Origin: Phycisphaerae bacterium
Lineage (GTDB): Bacteria; Planctomycetota; Phycisphaerae; UBA1845
Direction: 5' to 3'
Length of the DNA stretch: 33,433 nt
Assembly (NCBI GenBank): GCA_030429365.1
Contig: JAUIEW010000022.1
Location: 1 to 33,433, forward strand
The position numbers and the translations under genes are program-made. Below are positions 1-7,395 of the stretch, piece by piece (the stretch's first letter is position 1; the number at the start of each line of letters is the position of its first letter). The notes under the pieces are model-generated. The model worked only from the letters and a program-made list of their open reading frames with translations. It was not told where the DNA came from and did no database searches.

Positions 1-260
1 TTGGTGTAGCCGCTGCCCTTCTTGTACGACGGCCAATGGGTCCAAGTGCGGCTTGATTGCATTTGGACCTTCAAGCCGGAAGGTTTGGTTTGACCGTGCG
101 TGTAGAATTCCGCACCGCCATGCCGCAGAAACACGTGGAAGTGACTCGCGCCATACATCACCAGCGACACACTGGCCACGATCCAACACGTCCCCAGCAC
201 GATGCACAACGCAACGCCGATCCGCATGAGCATCCGCCGAATGAAATAGGGCCGCCTCAT
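1..260 (-). CDS. Small membrane protein, N-terminal part only (runs off window)
   Basis: An open frame starts at an ATG (260-258) and stays open to the left edge, giving at least 86 residues. The ATG overlaps the TGA stop of the upstream gene in an ATGA arrangement, which points to translational coupling and fixes the start. The N-terminus begins MRRPYFIRRM and continues into a hydrophobic stretch (about residues 12-38, including GVALCIVLGTCWIVASVSLV), so it is probably a signal anchor or single membrane helix with arginines on the cytoplasmic side. The part after the helix is polar, with several Trp and Tyr residues. I do not recognise the family, and the C-terminus lies outside the window. 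The coupling suggests it works with the zinc-ribbon membrane protein upstream. Confidence 0.6.
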   Translation of the reverse strand, partial: MRRPYFIRRMLMRIGVALCIVLGTCWIVASVSLVMYGASHFHVFLRHGGAEFYTHGQTKPSGLKVQMQSSRTWTHWPSYKKGSGYT

Positions 261-610
261 ACCGAATCCCCGCACTCCGGGCAGATGCCGCTGGTGTTGC
301 CTGTGAGGTCATAACCACATGCCGCGCAGTATCGTCCATCCGGCGTAATCGGTTTGCGGCGAAGGTCGCGATAGAAGATGACCAGACACGCGGCTACGAG
401 TATCAGTGTGACGGCAATCCCGATGGTCTCGAACACGAATTCGTCCACATCGGCCAGTCCGGGCCAAACCCATGACAACAGTGCGACGACAACCGTCAAC
501 ACCATGAGCACCGCAATCCTGGTGAGCAACAGGAAGCAGGGCAGAAGAACGAACACGGCAAGCAATGGAACAAGTCTCGACTTGCGCTCGATGACATTGG
601 TTCTGGGCAT
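257..610 (-). CDS. Membrane protein with C-terminal planctomycete-type zinc ribbon
   Basis: A 117-residue protein with two or three hydrophobic segments (about residues 13-52 and 58-80) followed by a C-terminal zinc ribbon. The ribbon has two CxxC knuckles, in CAACGYDLTGN and in GICPECG. This spacing with a central YDLTGN is a recurrent C-terminal module in planctomycete proteins; its role is unknown and I do not assign one. The protein probably sits in the inner membrane with the ribbon in the cytoplasm. Its stop overlaps the start of the next gene (ATGA), so the two are probably co-translated. A related protein lies just upstream at 713-1165, separated by a palindromic repeat. The gene is real on the strength of the ribbon and the coupling, but the function is hypothetical. 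Confidence 0.75.
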   Translation of the reverse strand: MPRTNVIERKSRLVPLLAVFVLLPCFLLLTRIAVLMVLTVVVALLSWVWPGLADVDEFVFETIGIAVTLILVAACLVIFYRDLRRKPITPDGRYCAACGYDLTGNTSGICPECGDSV

Positions 611-651
611 GGATCAATCCAACCTACTGATCATTTCCGCAAAAGCGCCCG

Positions 652-716
652 GTAGGGTGGGCCGTGCCCACCGCCGTTAATGTGCTCAAAAACTAGGTGG
701 GCACGGCCCACCCTAC
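652..716. repeat. Perfect 21-bp inverted repeat (REP-like pair)
   Basis: The arms at 652-672 (beginning GTAGGGTGGGCCGTG) and 696-716 are exact reverse complements over 21 bp, with a 23-bp spacer. Each arm is itself partly palindromic (GGTGGGC/GCCCACC core). The right arm contains the stop codon of the zinc-ribbon gene at 713-1165. Diverged copies occur at 1132-1223 and 21077-21141, so this is a dispersed extragenic repeat family. In RNA the pair would form a long hairpin, but no U tract follows on either strand. Confidence 0.85.
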
Positions 717-1165
717 GAATTACTTGTCACGATCGGCGTTCCGCATTCGGGGCAAACGCCGCTTTCGTTTCCCGTCAGATCGTAGCGACACTGATGACAA
801 ATGTGCCCGTCTGGAATCACCTTCGTCCAGCGGCAAGCGAGGTAGATGCGCTTAGCGGCCAAATATGTGGTCAACACACCGATGGAAAAAGCGAACACAA
901 TTACCACCAGATCGGGCACGGCATCGACATCGAATCCCAAAACATGCACAAGGTACAACACACCCTGCACAAAGATCGCCGTGAAGCCAATGATGATGTA
1001 ACTCAAAGGCCACAGCAAAAATGCCGTCGTACCGACACTCGCCGCGAAGGACCATCGCTCTACCTTGTATTTGGCGGGCTTGGGCGATTCCACTTGTAGA
1101 TTTCCAAAGTCCGATTGCACTAGGTCCGCCCGCCGGATGCGCTGTGCCCACCGCCGTTTGACCAT
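713..1165 (-). CDS. Membrane protein with C-terminal planctomycete-type zinc ribbon
   Basis: A 150-residue protein with two hydrophobic segments (about residues 43-68 and 83-105) and a C-terminal zinc ribbon with CxxC knuckles in CHQCRYDLTGN and GVCPECG. It resembles the 257-610 product in layout and ribbon, so the two are likely diverged paralogues. The start is uncertain. The ATG at 1165 places the first residues inside sequence derived from a palindromic repeat; GTG codons further in, before the VQSDFGN or VESPKP segments, are alternatives. The stop codon also lies in a repeat arm, so repeats bracket the whole gene. No function can be assigned beyond membrane location and probable zinc binding. 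Confidence 0.7.
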   Translation of the reverse strand: MVKRRWAQRIRRADLVQSDFGNLQVESPKPAKYKVERWSFAASVGTTAFLLWPLSYIIIGFTAIFVQGVLYLVHVLGFDVDAVPDLVVIVFAFSIGVLTTYLAAKRIYLACRWTKVIPDGHICHQCRYDLTGNESGVCPECGTPIVTSNS

Positions 1166-1223
1166 CTAACGACTCGGTGCGCACAGTGCACCCTACATAC
1201 TTGGTGGGCATGGCCCACCCTAC
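1132..1223. repeat. Three diverged copies of the 21-bp palindromic repeat
   Basis: A left-type arm at 1132-1152 matches the 652-672 arm at about 16 of 21 positions, and the GCCGTT that follows is also shared. Right-type arms lie at 1176-1196 (about 17 of 21) and 1203-1223 (20 of 21, one C-to-T change). The second right arm breaks the simple paired layout and suggests local duplication. The cluster lies at the 5' end of the zinc-ribbon gene and overlaps its annotated start. Confidence 0.8.
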
Positions 1224-1253
1224 CTGATGATACGCGGGTTGGACTGCTTGCAA

Positions 1254-1292
1254 CAAAAAAAGCCGCCGTCTCACTTTTACGTGGACGGCGGC
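1254..1292 (-). terminator. Rho-independent terminator after the giant secreted protein
   Basis: Read on the minus strand, a 9-bp GC-only-but-one stem (GCCGCCGTC at 1292-1284 pairing with GACGGCGGC at 1270-1262) is extended by CAC/GTG inside the loop. It is followed by a run of eight T residues (1261-1254). It sits about 35 bp past the stop at 1327, that is, after the out-of-frame dockerin tail. That position supports the view that the transcription unit was built to include the tail. Confidence 0.9.
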
Positions 1293-1326
1293 GATTGGGT
1301 TTTTGGGATTTGACGACTACCGGCTC

Positions 1327-1580
1327 TTACGGCGTCTGGCAGCCGGCGATCTGACCGTCGGGGCCAACCATGGCTTCGTAGGCGCCGTAGTCATTCACGT
1401 CGACGTCGCCATCGCCATCGGTATCGAAGCAGACGCAACCCGTCGCGTAGACCGGCGTGCCCGAACCGATGTCACCCGTGAAGCACTGCTGCATCAACAG
1501 GTAGTCCGCAAGGTCGATGTCGCAATCTTCATCGCCATCGCCAAACGTCGTCGCACAAACCGCACGGACGTCCGCGGCCT
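1327..1580 (-). pseudogene. Out-of-frame dockerin-like C-terminal tail of the giant secreted protein
   Basis: In the frame one base off from the giant gene the sequence reads ADVRAVCATTFGDGDEDCDI and continues into two EF-hand-like calcium loops (DGDEDCDIDLAD and DTDGDGDVDVNDYG) before ending GCQTP and a stop at 1327. Paired DxDxDGDVD loops of this kind form the usual C-terminal dockerin-like module of large secreted planctomycete proteins. It has no start codon of its own in a sensible place. The parent frame instead runs into unrelated Arg/Trp-rich sequence and stops at 1529. Removing one base within 1572-1582 (GC-rich CCGCGGCCTCC) would join the two frames as DTGGADVRAV. This is either a genuine frameshift mutation, a sequencing indel, or less likely programmed slippage. 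Confidence 0.8.
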
Positions 1581-4500
1581 CCGGTATCCGACAGGAACGC
1601 TTCGATGTTCGCATAGTCCTGCTGCGTGTATTCCGGATGCGCCCCACCGGGGTGATTGGTCGGTGGCGTCAACTTGTTCCAGATGAACACGCGCGAACGA
1701 TTGCGAATGTTCGGACCGGGCAGCGATCCGCCGCCCATGCCCGTCGGTCCGTGGCAACCGCTGCAGGTGTTAGCCAAGATGATTTGACCCTCTGCCGGAA
1801 TGCCCACCGGTCCGCCGTCGCAGTCGCTGCTGGTCGGGCCCTGGATGTCGCACTCGTCGGGCACGTCGTTGCTGTTGCAGTCAGCCGCGGACCCACCGGC
1901 GATTTCGTCGGCGTCTTCGATACCGTTTGAGTTGCAATCGGCGTCGAGTCCGCAGGGCGTCGTCACCGAAACGTTGTCGATCGCCATCTCGACAATGCTG
2001 CCCGCGCCCGAACCGTCAGCCGCACCAAAACGGAACTTCACCGTCGACGTGAGGCTGATGAAACTCTCAAGATCAAACGAGCGGGCGGTCCAACTGTTGG
2101 CGTCCGACTGATTGTCGATCGATTCCAACTCAACCCATGACGAACCGTTGTTGTCGGAAACCTCGGCCACATAGAAGTCGCCGCTGTCCGCACCGAGATC
2201 ACGCAGGTAGTACCAGCGAACGAATGAAAGATCGGCTTCGGTTTCACCGCTCAGGTCGATCGTCGGTGATTCGAGATAGACCACACCGCCGTCGATGTCA
2301 TCGGTCCCCAGCGCACCGCCCGGATTCTGACCGGTGAACAGACAACCCGTGCCTTCAAACGCATCTTCCGGCTGGGCAGGGTCGCCGCCGTTGGAAGTAC
2401 CGACCGGATCACCGATCACACCGTCGCCGGTCGATGCCGTCGAACCGGGTGCGTAGAGATTCCAGCCAGCAGCGTTACCGTTTTCAAAGTCGTCTTCGAA
2501 GAGGACGTCTTCGCAAACGATTGCCTGGCAACTCGCATCACAGGTGACGCCATCGGGCGGATCGCATTCTTCACTGCCTTCAACCACACCGTCACCGCAC
2601 ACCGTGCAAGGTCCGCCGTCGTTGGAAATGCTGACCGTACCGGAGCCCTGCTCGCCATCGTTCCAGCCGCCAATACGGATCAGGTATGAATTGCCCGCAA
2701 CAACTGGCGCGGTCAGCAGCGATGAGAACCCACCGCATCCCGCCCCGTCATCGTTGCACGCCAGAAAACTCAGATTGCCGCAATCGGTGTTGTCGTAGAT
2801 CACCAGATCGCTGTCGTAGTTGACCGTATCACACGTGCTGATTGTCAACGTTCCGCTGCATTCTGCGGTGTACTCGTACCAAATGTCGTGGTACGTCTGA
2901 CCACCGTCGCCAGAAACGACACACGAAGCATGAGCCGGCCCGTCCGTCGTCGCGCCAACCGTGCTGTATTCATGCACGCCATCGGTAATCGGCGGTGCAT
3001 CTTCGCAGTCGTCAGCCGTCTCGACCTGGCAGTTCTCGTCGCAACCGTCGCCCGGCGTCGTGTTGCCGTCGTCGCAACCTTCGCCACCGTCGAGATTTCC
3101 ATCACCACAAACACCTTCGAACTGGCAATTCTCATCGCAGCCGTCACCCGGTGTGGTGTTGCCGTCGTCACATTCTTCGCCGGTTTCGACGATGTTGTTA
3201 CCGCAAACGATGCCGGTGTCCGGCACAATCTTGTAAACGCTGCCAGCCGTGCTGACGACATACAACTCGCCATCGGCGTCTTCACCAAACGCCACCGGTG
3301 AACTGATCGAACCCAACTCAGCCGTTCGATTCACGCGATCGGTGATCGTCGAACCGTCGTAACGCAAGCTGAAAATCCAGTTGCCGCAGTAGTCGCCATA
3401 GAAGTAAGTGCCCTGCAAACCGGGCATCGCGCACCCGCGATACACGTATCCGCCGATGATGCTGCAAATGAAACCGGGGTGAATCGGATCGCCGCTGTGT
3501 CGCACGTCGAAGATCGGATCGGTCAACGTCGGGTCGCTGGCAACGCAGCCATACCCACCACTGCTCGTGGGCGTTGCGATCAAACCTTCGCGACAGTCCC
3601 AACCGTAGTTGACGCCACCGGCAGAACCAGCAGGCTCGAAGTTGATTTCTTCGCGTGCGTCCTGACCGACATCGGCGATGTACATATCGCCGGTCGTACG
3701 ATCAAAACTGAAACGCCACGGGTTGCGCAGGCCATACGCCCAGATTTCGTCGGCGAACGGATTGTCGACAGGGATATACGGCGCACCTGCATCGACATCG
3801 AGTCGCAGCATCTTGCCAAGCAAGGAACCAAGGTCCTGTGCACGGTTGTTGGGATCGTCGCCCGATCCACCGTCGCCCAACGCGACATACAACATGCCAT
3901 CCGGACCGAATGCAATTCCACCGCCGTTGTGATTTGAGAAGTCCTGTGTAATGGTTTTGATGATCACACCGCTGCCCGCGTCAGCGATGTTTGGATCGCC
4001 CGAAACGGTGTAGCGCGCGACGACCGTGTTGCCCGACGTGTTCGTGTAGTTCAGGAAGAAGTGACCGTTGCTGGCGTAATCCGGGTGGAAGGCCATCCCC
4101 AAGAGACCACGCTCACCACCGAAACTGATCAAGCCGCTGATATTGAGGAAAGGCGTGCCCAGCACCGAACCGTTTTCAATGATCTTGATCTGTCCGGAGT
4201 TTTGTTCGATCACGAACATCCGCGATGCATCGGTCGGATCGCCGAACACACCGACCGGCGTATCCAGTCCCGAAGCGATTTCGATCGTCGTCATCGGCAC
4301 GTCGGCAAACGTTTCGCATTCGTCGGGAATGGTGTTGCCATTGCAGTCGTTGCTGTCGCCGTTGGCGATGTCGATGGAGTCTTCAGTCCCGTTGGAGTTG
4401 CAGTCCTGCGGACCGGTGGCTGGCCCGGTCGTCGATGCCGTCACGCTGTTGGGGCTGCCCGGTTTGAAGATACCGAGCGTCACGTTGGTCGGCTGAGGTC

Positions 4501-6184
4501 CGACGTTGGCGTCAAAGCGGAAGTTGTACATCGTGCCCCAGCGAATCGCGTTGGCGTCGGCATTGGTCGCGAAGGTTTCGGTTGACCAGGTGACGTTGCC
4601 GCCAATTTTCGACCCGGGCCAATCCAAGTCGCTGTACGGCTCGCCACTGTGATAGTCAACGTCCCTGAAACCGATGTTGGTAACGACCGCACCCGAATCG
4701 ATCGGCACGGTAAACGAACCGATCGAGCGATCGGAGTTAAGGTTTTGCACGGCGTATTCATAATGCCAGATGCCACCGCCCAGCGACGTGGCTTTCGCGG
4801 CGAGAATCACCAGACCTTCACCGGGAACGCGTACATCCGTTTCCACGACCGAAGCGTCGTTGTCCTGCCAGGCGCGAATACCCGACTGCTCGCGCTGCGT
4901 GGATGACGCCAGCGAGATCGACCAACTGCTTCCGCTTCCCGAAACCGTCACTTCACGATACGACGCGTTGTTGTCCTGGTTGCCAGCCGCTGCGTCGTCT
5001 TGCGTTACATAATGTCCCTCAACGAAGTAAGTACCGCCGCCATCCTGTGCCGGATCGAGATCGGAGATCGCCACCTGCAATCGTTTGTACGTCGAATCGC
5101 CGGTCGAACCCTGGTCACCATGCGTAAACGGATAATTGAAAATACCGGTGTGGGCGTTGACTTCCGAGCGCGGGCCGAGTCCCGACTGCTGGCCGTTAAG
5201 TCCGCAGCAATACGGATCTGAACAACCGACGCCCAGCACACTACCGCCCTGTCCATTGCATCCGCACCCGCAGATATTTTCGGTGAGCGCGGTGAATCCG
5301 TGCTTGAGCCAGCTCTGACCGATCTGCTCGAGGCGTCCGTCTTTGAGACGATACATGTTCTGGCCGATGACCGGATGCTGGTTGGTATTCGCAATCCACA
5401 GAAGATTCTGATCGCCAATGTTGCAGGAATTTGTCCCGACCGCGAACGCTTCAATGCCGCCCAGGCTGCTGTAGTTCGAAACATCCAGCAGGTCACCGAC
5501 AATCACATCAACGCCCGGCAACCCGCAAACCGTCCCGCCATTGCCGCCGCGAACAGCCGCATCTTCATTGCCGCGACGAAACTCGTCCGGCACATCACCG
5601 CCCGACCACGACAACGCGGCTTGGATCGTAAAGGACCCGATCACCTTGCCAGCCAGCGACGCATCATCAAGCGCCTCCGCCAACTCACGACCGATGCTGA
5701 TCTCGGCGCCTTCAAACAAAATCTGTTCGCCTTCCTGGTCGAAGCCAACCTTGGTGGCCGAGAGAACCAATCCGCTGCGCCGACCGGACGCATCGGTTGT
5801 CACCAGCGCCGATCCGAACAATCCGTCGGGAAGTTCGATGGCCAGATCCTCCAGCGTAGCCTCGCGATGTTTCGTGAAAATTCGCAATCCGCCGCCGTGG
5901 CGAATCTGTCCGGCATCGTTGTTCGACAAACCGGCGCGGGATTCGATCAACGTTAGATTCGATCGCGCGTCCACATCGAGCCATACATTGTTGTCCTGAT
6001 GCGATGCGCCGCTGCGATCGATTACCGCAACGCCCAGACCGATCTCATTCAGCGCCGTTACATCAAATGAAAGCTTGGTGGTCCCGTGGGTGACCGTCCA
6101 CTCCACGTCGGCGCTGGCGGTGTGCACCAAGCCCAATGCGCCAATCAGAACAGCCATTGCCCGAATCATGCCCGTTGGTTTCAT
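1529..6184 (-). CDS. Giant secreted multidomain protein: PQQ sugar dehydrogenase-like propeller, Cys-rich repeats, cytochrome c (frameshifted at 3' end)
   Basis: Translation from the ATG at 6184 (AAGGAG five bases upstream; an in-frame GTG at 6187 is too close to it) gives 1551 residues. Domains in order: signal peptide 1-25; a long beta-rich region to about 590; a DCNSNG/DCNGN calcium-type spacer 594-623; a soluble glucose/sorbosone dehydrogenase propeller about 630-990 (GERGLLGMAFHPDY with the conserved His near 700, NHNGGGIAFGPDG, YGLRNPWRFSFD); two near-identical Myxococcus-type disulfide repeats 994-1055 (EECDDGNTTPGDGCDENCQ); a pre-peptidase-like beta domain to about 1190; a third Cys repeat; a jelly-roll region 1226-1408; a second calcium spacer; and a cytochrome c motif CSGCH at 1474-1478. 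The likely role is extracellular or periplasmic sugar or aldehyde oxidation passing electrons to its own heme. This is inferred from domains, and the substrate is unknown. The C-terminus is disrupted (see the tail entry). Confidence 0.88.
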   Translation of the reverse strand: MKPTGMIRAMAVLIGALGLVHTASADVEWTVTHGTTKLSFDVTALNEIGLGVAVIDRSGASHQDNNVWLDVDARSNLTLIESRAGLSNNDAGQIRHGGGLRIFTKHREATLEDLAIELPDGLFGSALVTTDASGRRSGLVLSATKVGFDQEGEQILFEGAEISIGRELAEALDDASLAGKVIGSFTIQAALSWSGGDVPDEFRRGNEDAAVRGGNGGTVCGLPGVDVIVGDLLDVSNYSSLGGIEAFAVGTNSCNIGDQNLLWIANTNQHPVIGQNMYRLKDGRLEQIGQSWLKHGFTALTENICGCGCNGQGGSVLGVGCSDPYCCGLNGQQSGLGPRSEVNAHTGIFNYPFTHGDQGSTGDSTYKRLQVAISDLDPAQDGGGTYFVEGHYVTQDDAAAGNQDNNASYREVTVSGSGSSWSISLASSTQREQSGIRAWQDNDASVVETDVRVPGEGLVILAAKATSLGGGIWHYEYAVQNLNSDRSIGSFTVPIDSGAVVTNIGFRDVDYHSGEPYSDLDWPGSKIGGNVTWSTETFATNADANAIRWGTMYNFRFDANVGPQPTNVTLGIFKPGSPNSVTASTTGPATGPQDCNSNGTEDSIDIANGDSNDCNGNTIPDECETFADVPMTTIEIASGLDTPVGVFGDPTDASRMFVIEQNSGQIKIIENGSVLGTPFLNISGLISFGGERGLLGMAFHPDYASNGHFFLNYTNTSGNTVVARYTVSGDPNIADAGSGVIIKTITQDFSNHNGGGIAFGPDGMLYVALGDGGSGDDPNNRAQDLGSLLGKMLRLDVDAGAPYIPVDNPFADEIWAYGLRNPWRFSFDRTTGDMYIADVGQDAREEINFEPAGSAGGVNYGWDCREGLIATPTSSGGYGCVASDPTLTDPIFDVRHSGDPIHPGFICSIIGGYVYRGCAMPGLQGTYFYGDYCGNWIFSLRYDGSTITDRVNRTAELGSISSPVAFGEDADGELYVVSTAGSVYKIVPDTGIVCGNNIVETGEECDDGNTTPGDGCDENCQFEGVCGDGNLDGGEGCDDGNTTPGDGCDENCQVETADDCEDAPPITDGVHEYSTVGATTDGPAHASCVVSGDGGQTYHDIWYEYTAECSGTLTISTCDTVNYDSDLVIYDNTDCGNLSFLACNDDGAGCGGFSSLLTAPVVAGNSYLIRIGGWNDGEQGSGTVSISNDGGPCTVCGDGVVEGSEECDPPDGVTCDASCQAIVCEDVLFEDDFENGNAAGWNLYAPGSTASTGDGVIGDPVGTSNGGDPAQPEDAFEGTGCLFTGQNPGGALGTDDIDGGVVYLESPTIDLSGETEADLSFVRWYYLRDLGADSGDFYVAEVSDNNGSSWVELESIDNQSDANSWTARSFDLESFISLTSTVKFRFGAADGSGAGSIVEMAIDNVSVTTPCGLDADCNSNGIEDADEIAGGSAADCNSNDVPDECDIQGPTSSDCDGGPVGIPAEGQIILANTCSGCHGPTGMGGGSLPGPNIRNRSRVFIWNKLTPPTNHPGGAHPEYTQQDYANIEAFLSDTGGRGRPCGLCDDVWRWR

Positions 6185-6649
6185 CACGTCTCCTTCAATA
6201 CCGTTTCACGTATGACAAGCGCATCGCCCATGCAAGGGTGCCACGTCAAGTCACGCAACATCGACTGATTCACTGCCCAAAGATTGGATATGCTAAGAAT
6301 TGGAACGTTGCTGCAGATCGGTTTGATTGCGTCGGCTGGCTCTGCCCGAGTCATGCAAACCAGAGCAAAACCACACACACGTACCCGGCAACAATCCCCT
6401 CCTCGGATCACTTCACATTAGCGGGTTGAAATCGGCGATACAAGCGCGACTTTCGGTGACATCAAGCGATAGTTGACGTGGCCACACCCTGGAAACACGC
6501 ACGATAAACCGCGGACAGAAGATCAGCCCGCAGCGTTGTTTTGAATTGCTTGCGCCCCGCTCGAAGGTTGCGTCTTGGCACGCGAACACGCCGTTCTCGG
6601 GAAACCCCCGACGTTTCTGGACGCGAAAACCGCCATCCGGCAAAAACGT
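6185..6649. other. Gene-free stretch between divergent genes
   Basis: About 465 bases lie between the start of the giant secreted gene and the promoter of the J-domain gene. Short open frames on both strands have no recognisable motifs, ribosome sites or codon character. The minus-strand leader next to 6184 holds the clear AAGGAG site. No good -35/-10 pair for the giant gene was found by eye, and no RNA gene or repeat was recognised. Confidence 0.5.
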
Positions 6650-6678
6650 TTGGCTCGCGCATGCAATCCCGATAAAAT
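6650..6678 (+). promoter_or_regulatory. Sigma-70-type promoter for the J-domain gene
   Basis: A -35 TTGGCT (6650-6655) and -10 TAAAAT (6673-6678) are separated by exactly 17 bp. The predicted start of transcription near 6685 leaves a leader of only about 11 bases before the ATG at 6696. The upstream in-frame ATG at 6546 would lie before this promoter, which supports the later start. Confidence 0.6.
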
Positions 6679-6695
6679 CGTCCCGGATTTTGGTC

Positions 6696-7295
6696 ATGAA
6701 TACCTTTGGCACCAACGATAACGGCGATCGACAAAACGCGCCGATTCGCTCTCGCGCTCAAGCCTTTGATGCACTGGGTTTGAAACCCGATGCGAGCCCG
6801 CAGCGCATCCACCGGCGCTATCGCCGATTGGCATTCGCCTATCACCCCGATCGCAACAAGTCCCGCACCGGCGTCAAGTTATTCAATCGCGTGTCTCAGG
6901 CTTACCGATTCCTGAAGACGTTCAACACCAGCAACGCTGCCCTACATGTCGATGATGGCGTCGAGCACGTCTGCCGAAAATGCAATCGCGTGTCCGAACT
7001 TCATGTCGGACTGGATCGCAACCTCTACTGTCGAGATTGCCTGCTTTCGATTGACGGGCATCGCGGGTTGCCGTCGCCCCCTGTCGTCTTTGCATCGTTC
7101 GCATTTGCGATGGCCACGCTTTTCGGATCGTGTGCGACGCTGGCGGCCCACTTCGTGACGGGGCACAATGCGTTGGCGTGGATGGCTATCGTGCTCGCCA
7201 GCGTGTCTTTTCTGTCAGTCGCATTGACCGCCGTCGCAGTGGGGTTAGCCGCCCAGCCCAAGCGCGAACGCCACCGCAGGACATTCTTCATATAA
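6696..7295 (+). CDS. Membrane-anchored J-domain protein with zinc ribbon
   Basis: A 199-residue protein with an N-terminal J domain (about residues 22-78) containing the invariant HPD at 50-52, so it should stimulate an Hsp70 (DnaK) ATPase. A four-cysteine ribbon follows (C93, C96, C112, C115), then two hydrophobic helices (about 129-151 and 161-186) and a short basic tail. It lacks the Gly/Phe region and the CxxCxGxG repeats of true DnaJ, so it is a specialised J protein that would recruit Hsp70 to the inner membrane. The ATG at 6696 is chosen over one at 6546 because a promoter lies between them and the extension has no domain character. No strong ribosome site is visible, fitting a very short leader. 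Client proteins are unknown. Confidence 0.82.
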   Translation: MNTFGTNDNGDRQNAPIRSRAQAFDALGLKPDASPQRIHRRYRRLAFAYHPDRNKSRTGVKLFNRVSQAYRFLKTFNTSNAALHVDDGVEHVCRKCNRVSELHVGLDRNLYCRDCLLSIDGHRGLPSPPVVFASFAFAMATLFGSCATLAAHFVTGHNALAWMAIVLASVSFLSVALTAVAVGLAAQPKRERHRRTFFI

Positions 7296-7358
7296 GCACT
7301 ACAGGTCAACATCATCCGCGCACAACGTCGGCGGTATCTAGCCCAGAAGAACGGCAGA

Positions 7359-7388
7359 CTGGAACGTCTCGCACCTGCCGACTATATT
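7359..7388 (+). promoter_or_regulatory. Promoter placing transcription start at or next to the acyltransferase ATG
   Basis: A good -10 box TATATT (7383-7388) is preceded by a weak -35 CTGGAA (7359-7364) with an 18-bp spacer. Only seven bases separate the -10 box from the ATG at 7396, so the transcript would start at or within a base or two of the start codon. No Shine-Dalgarno sequence is present. This is a leaderless mRNA candidate. Confidence 0.5.
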
Positions 7389-7395
7389 CTGCGCC

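Noticed and set aside
6546-6695. An earlier start for the J-domain protein
   Set aside because: A well-spaced promoter lies at 6650-6678, downstream of that ATG, and the extra 50 residues have no domain character.
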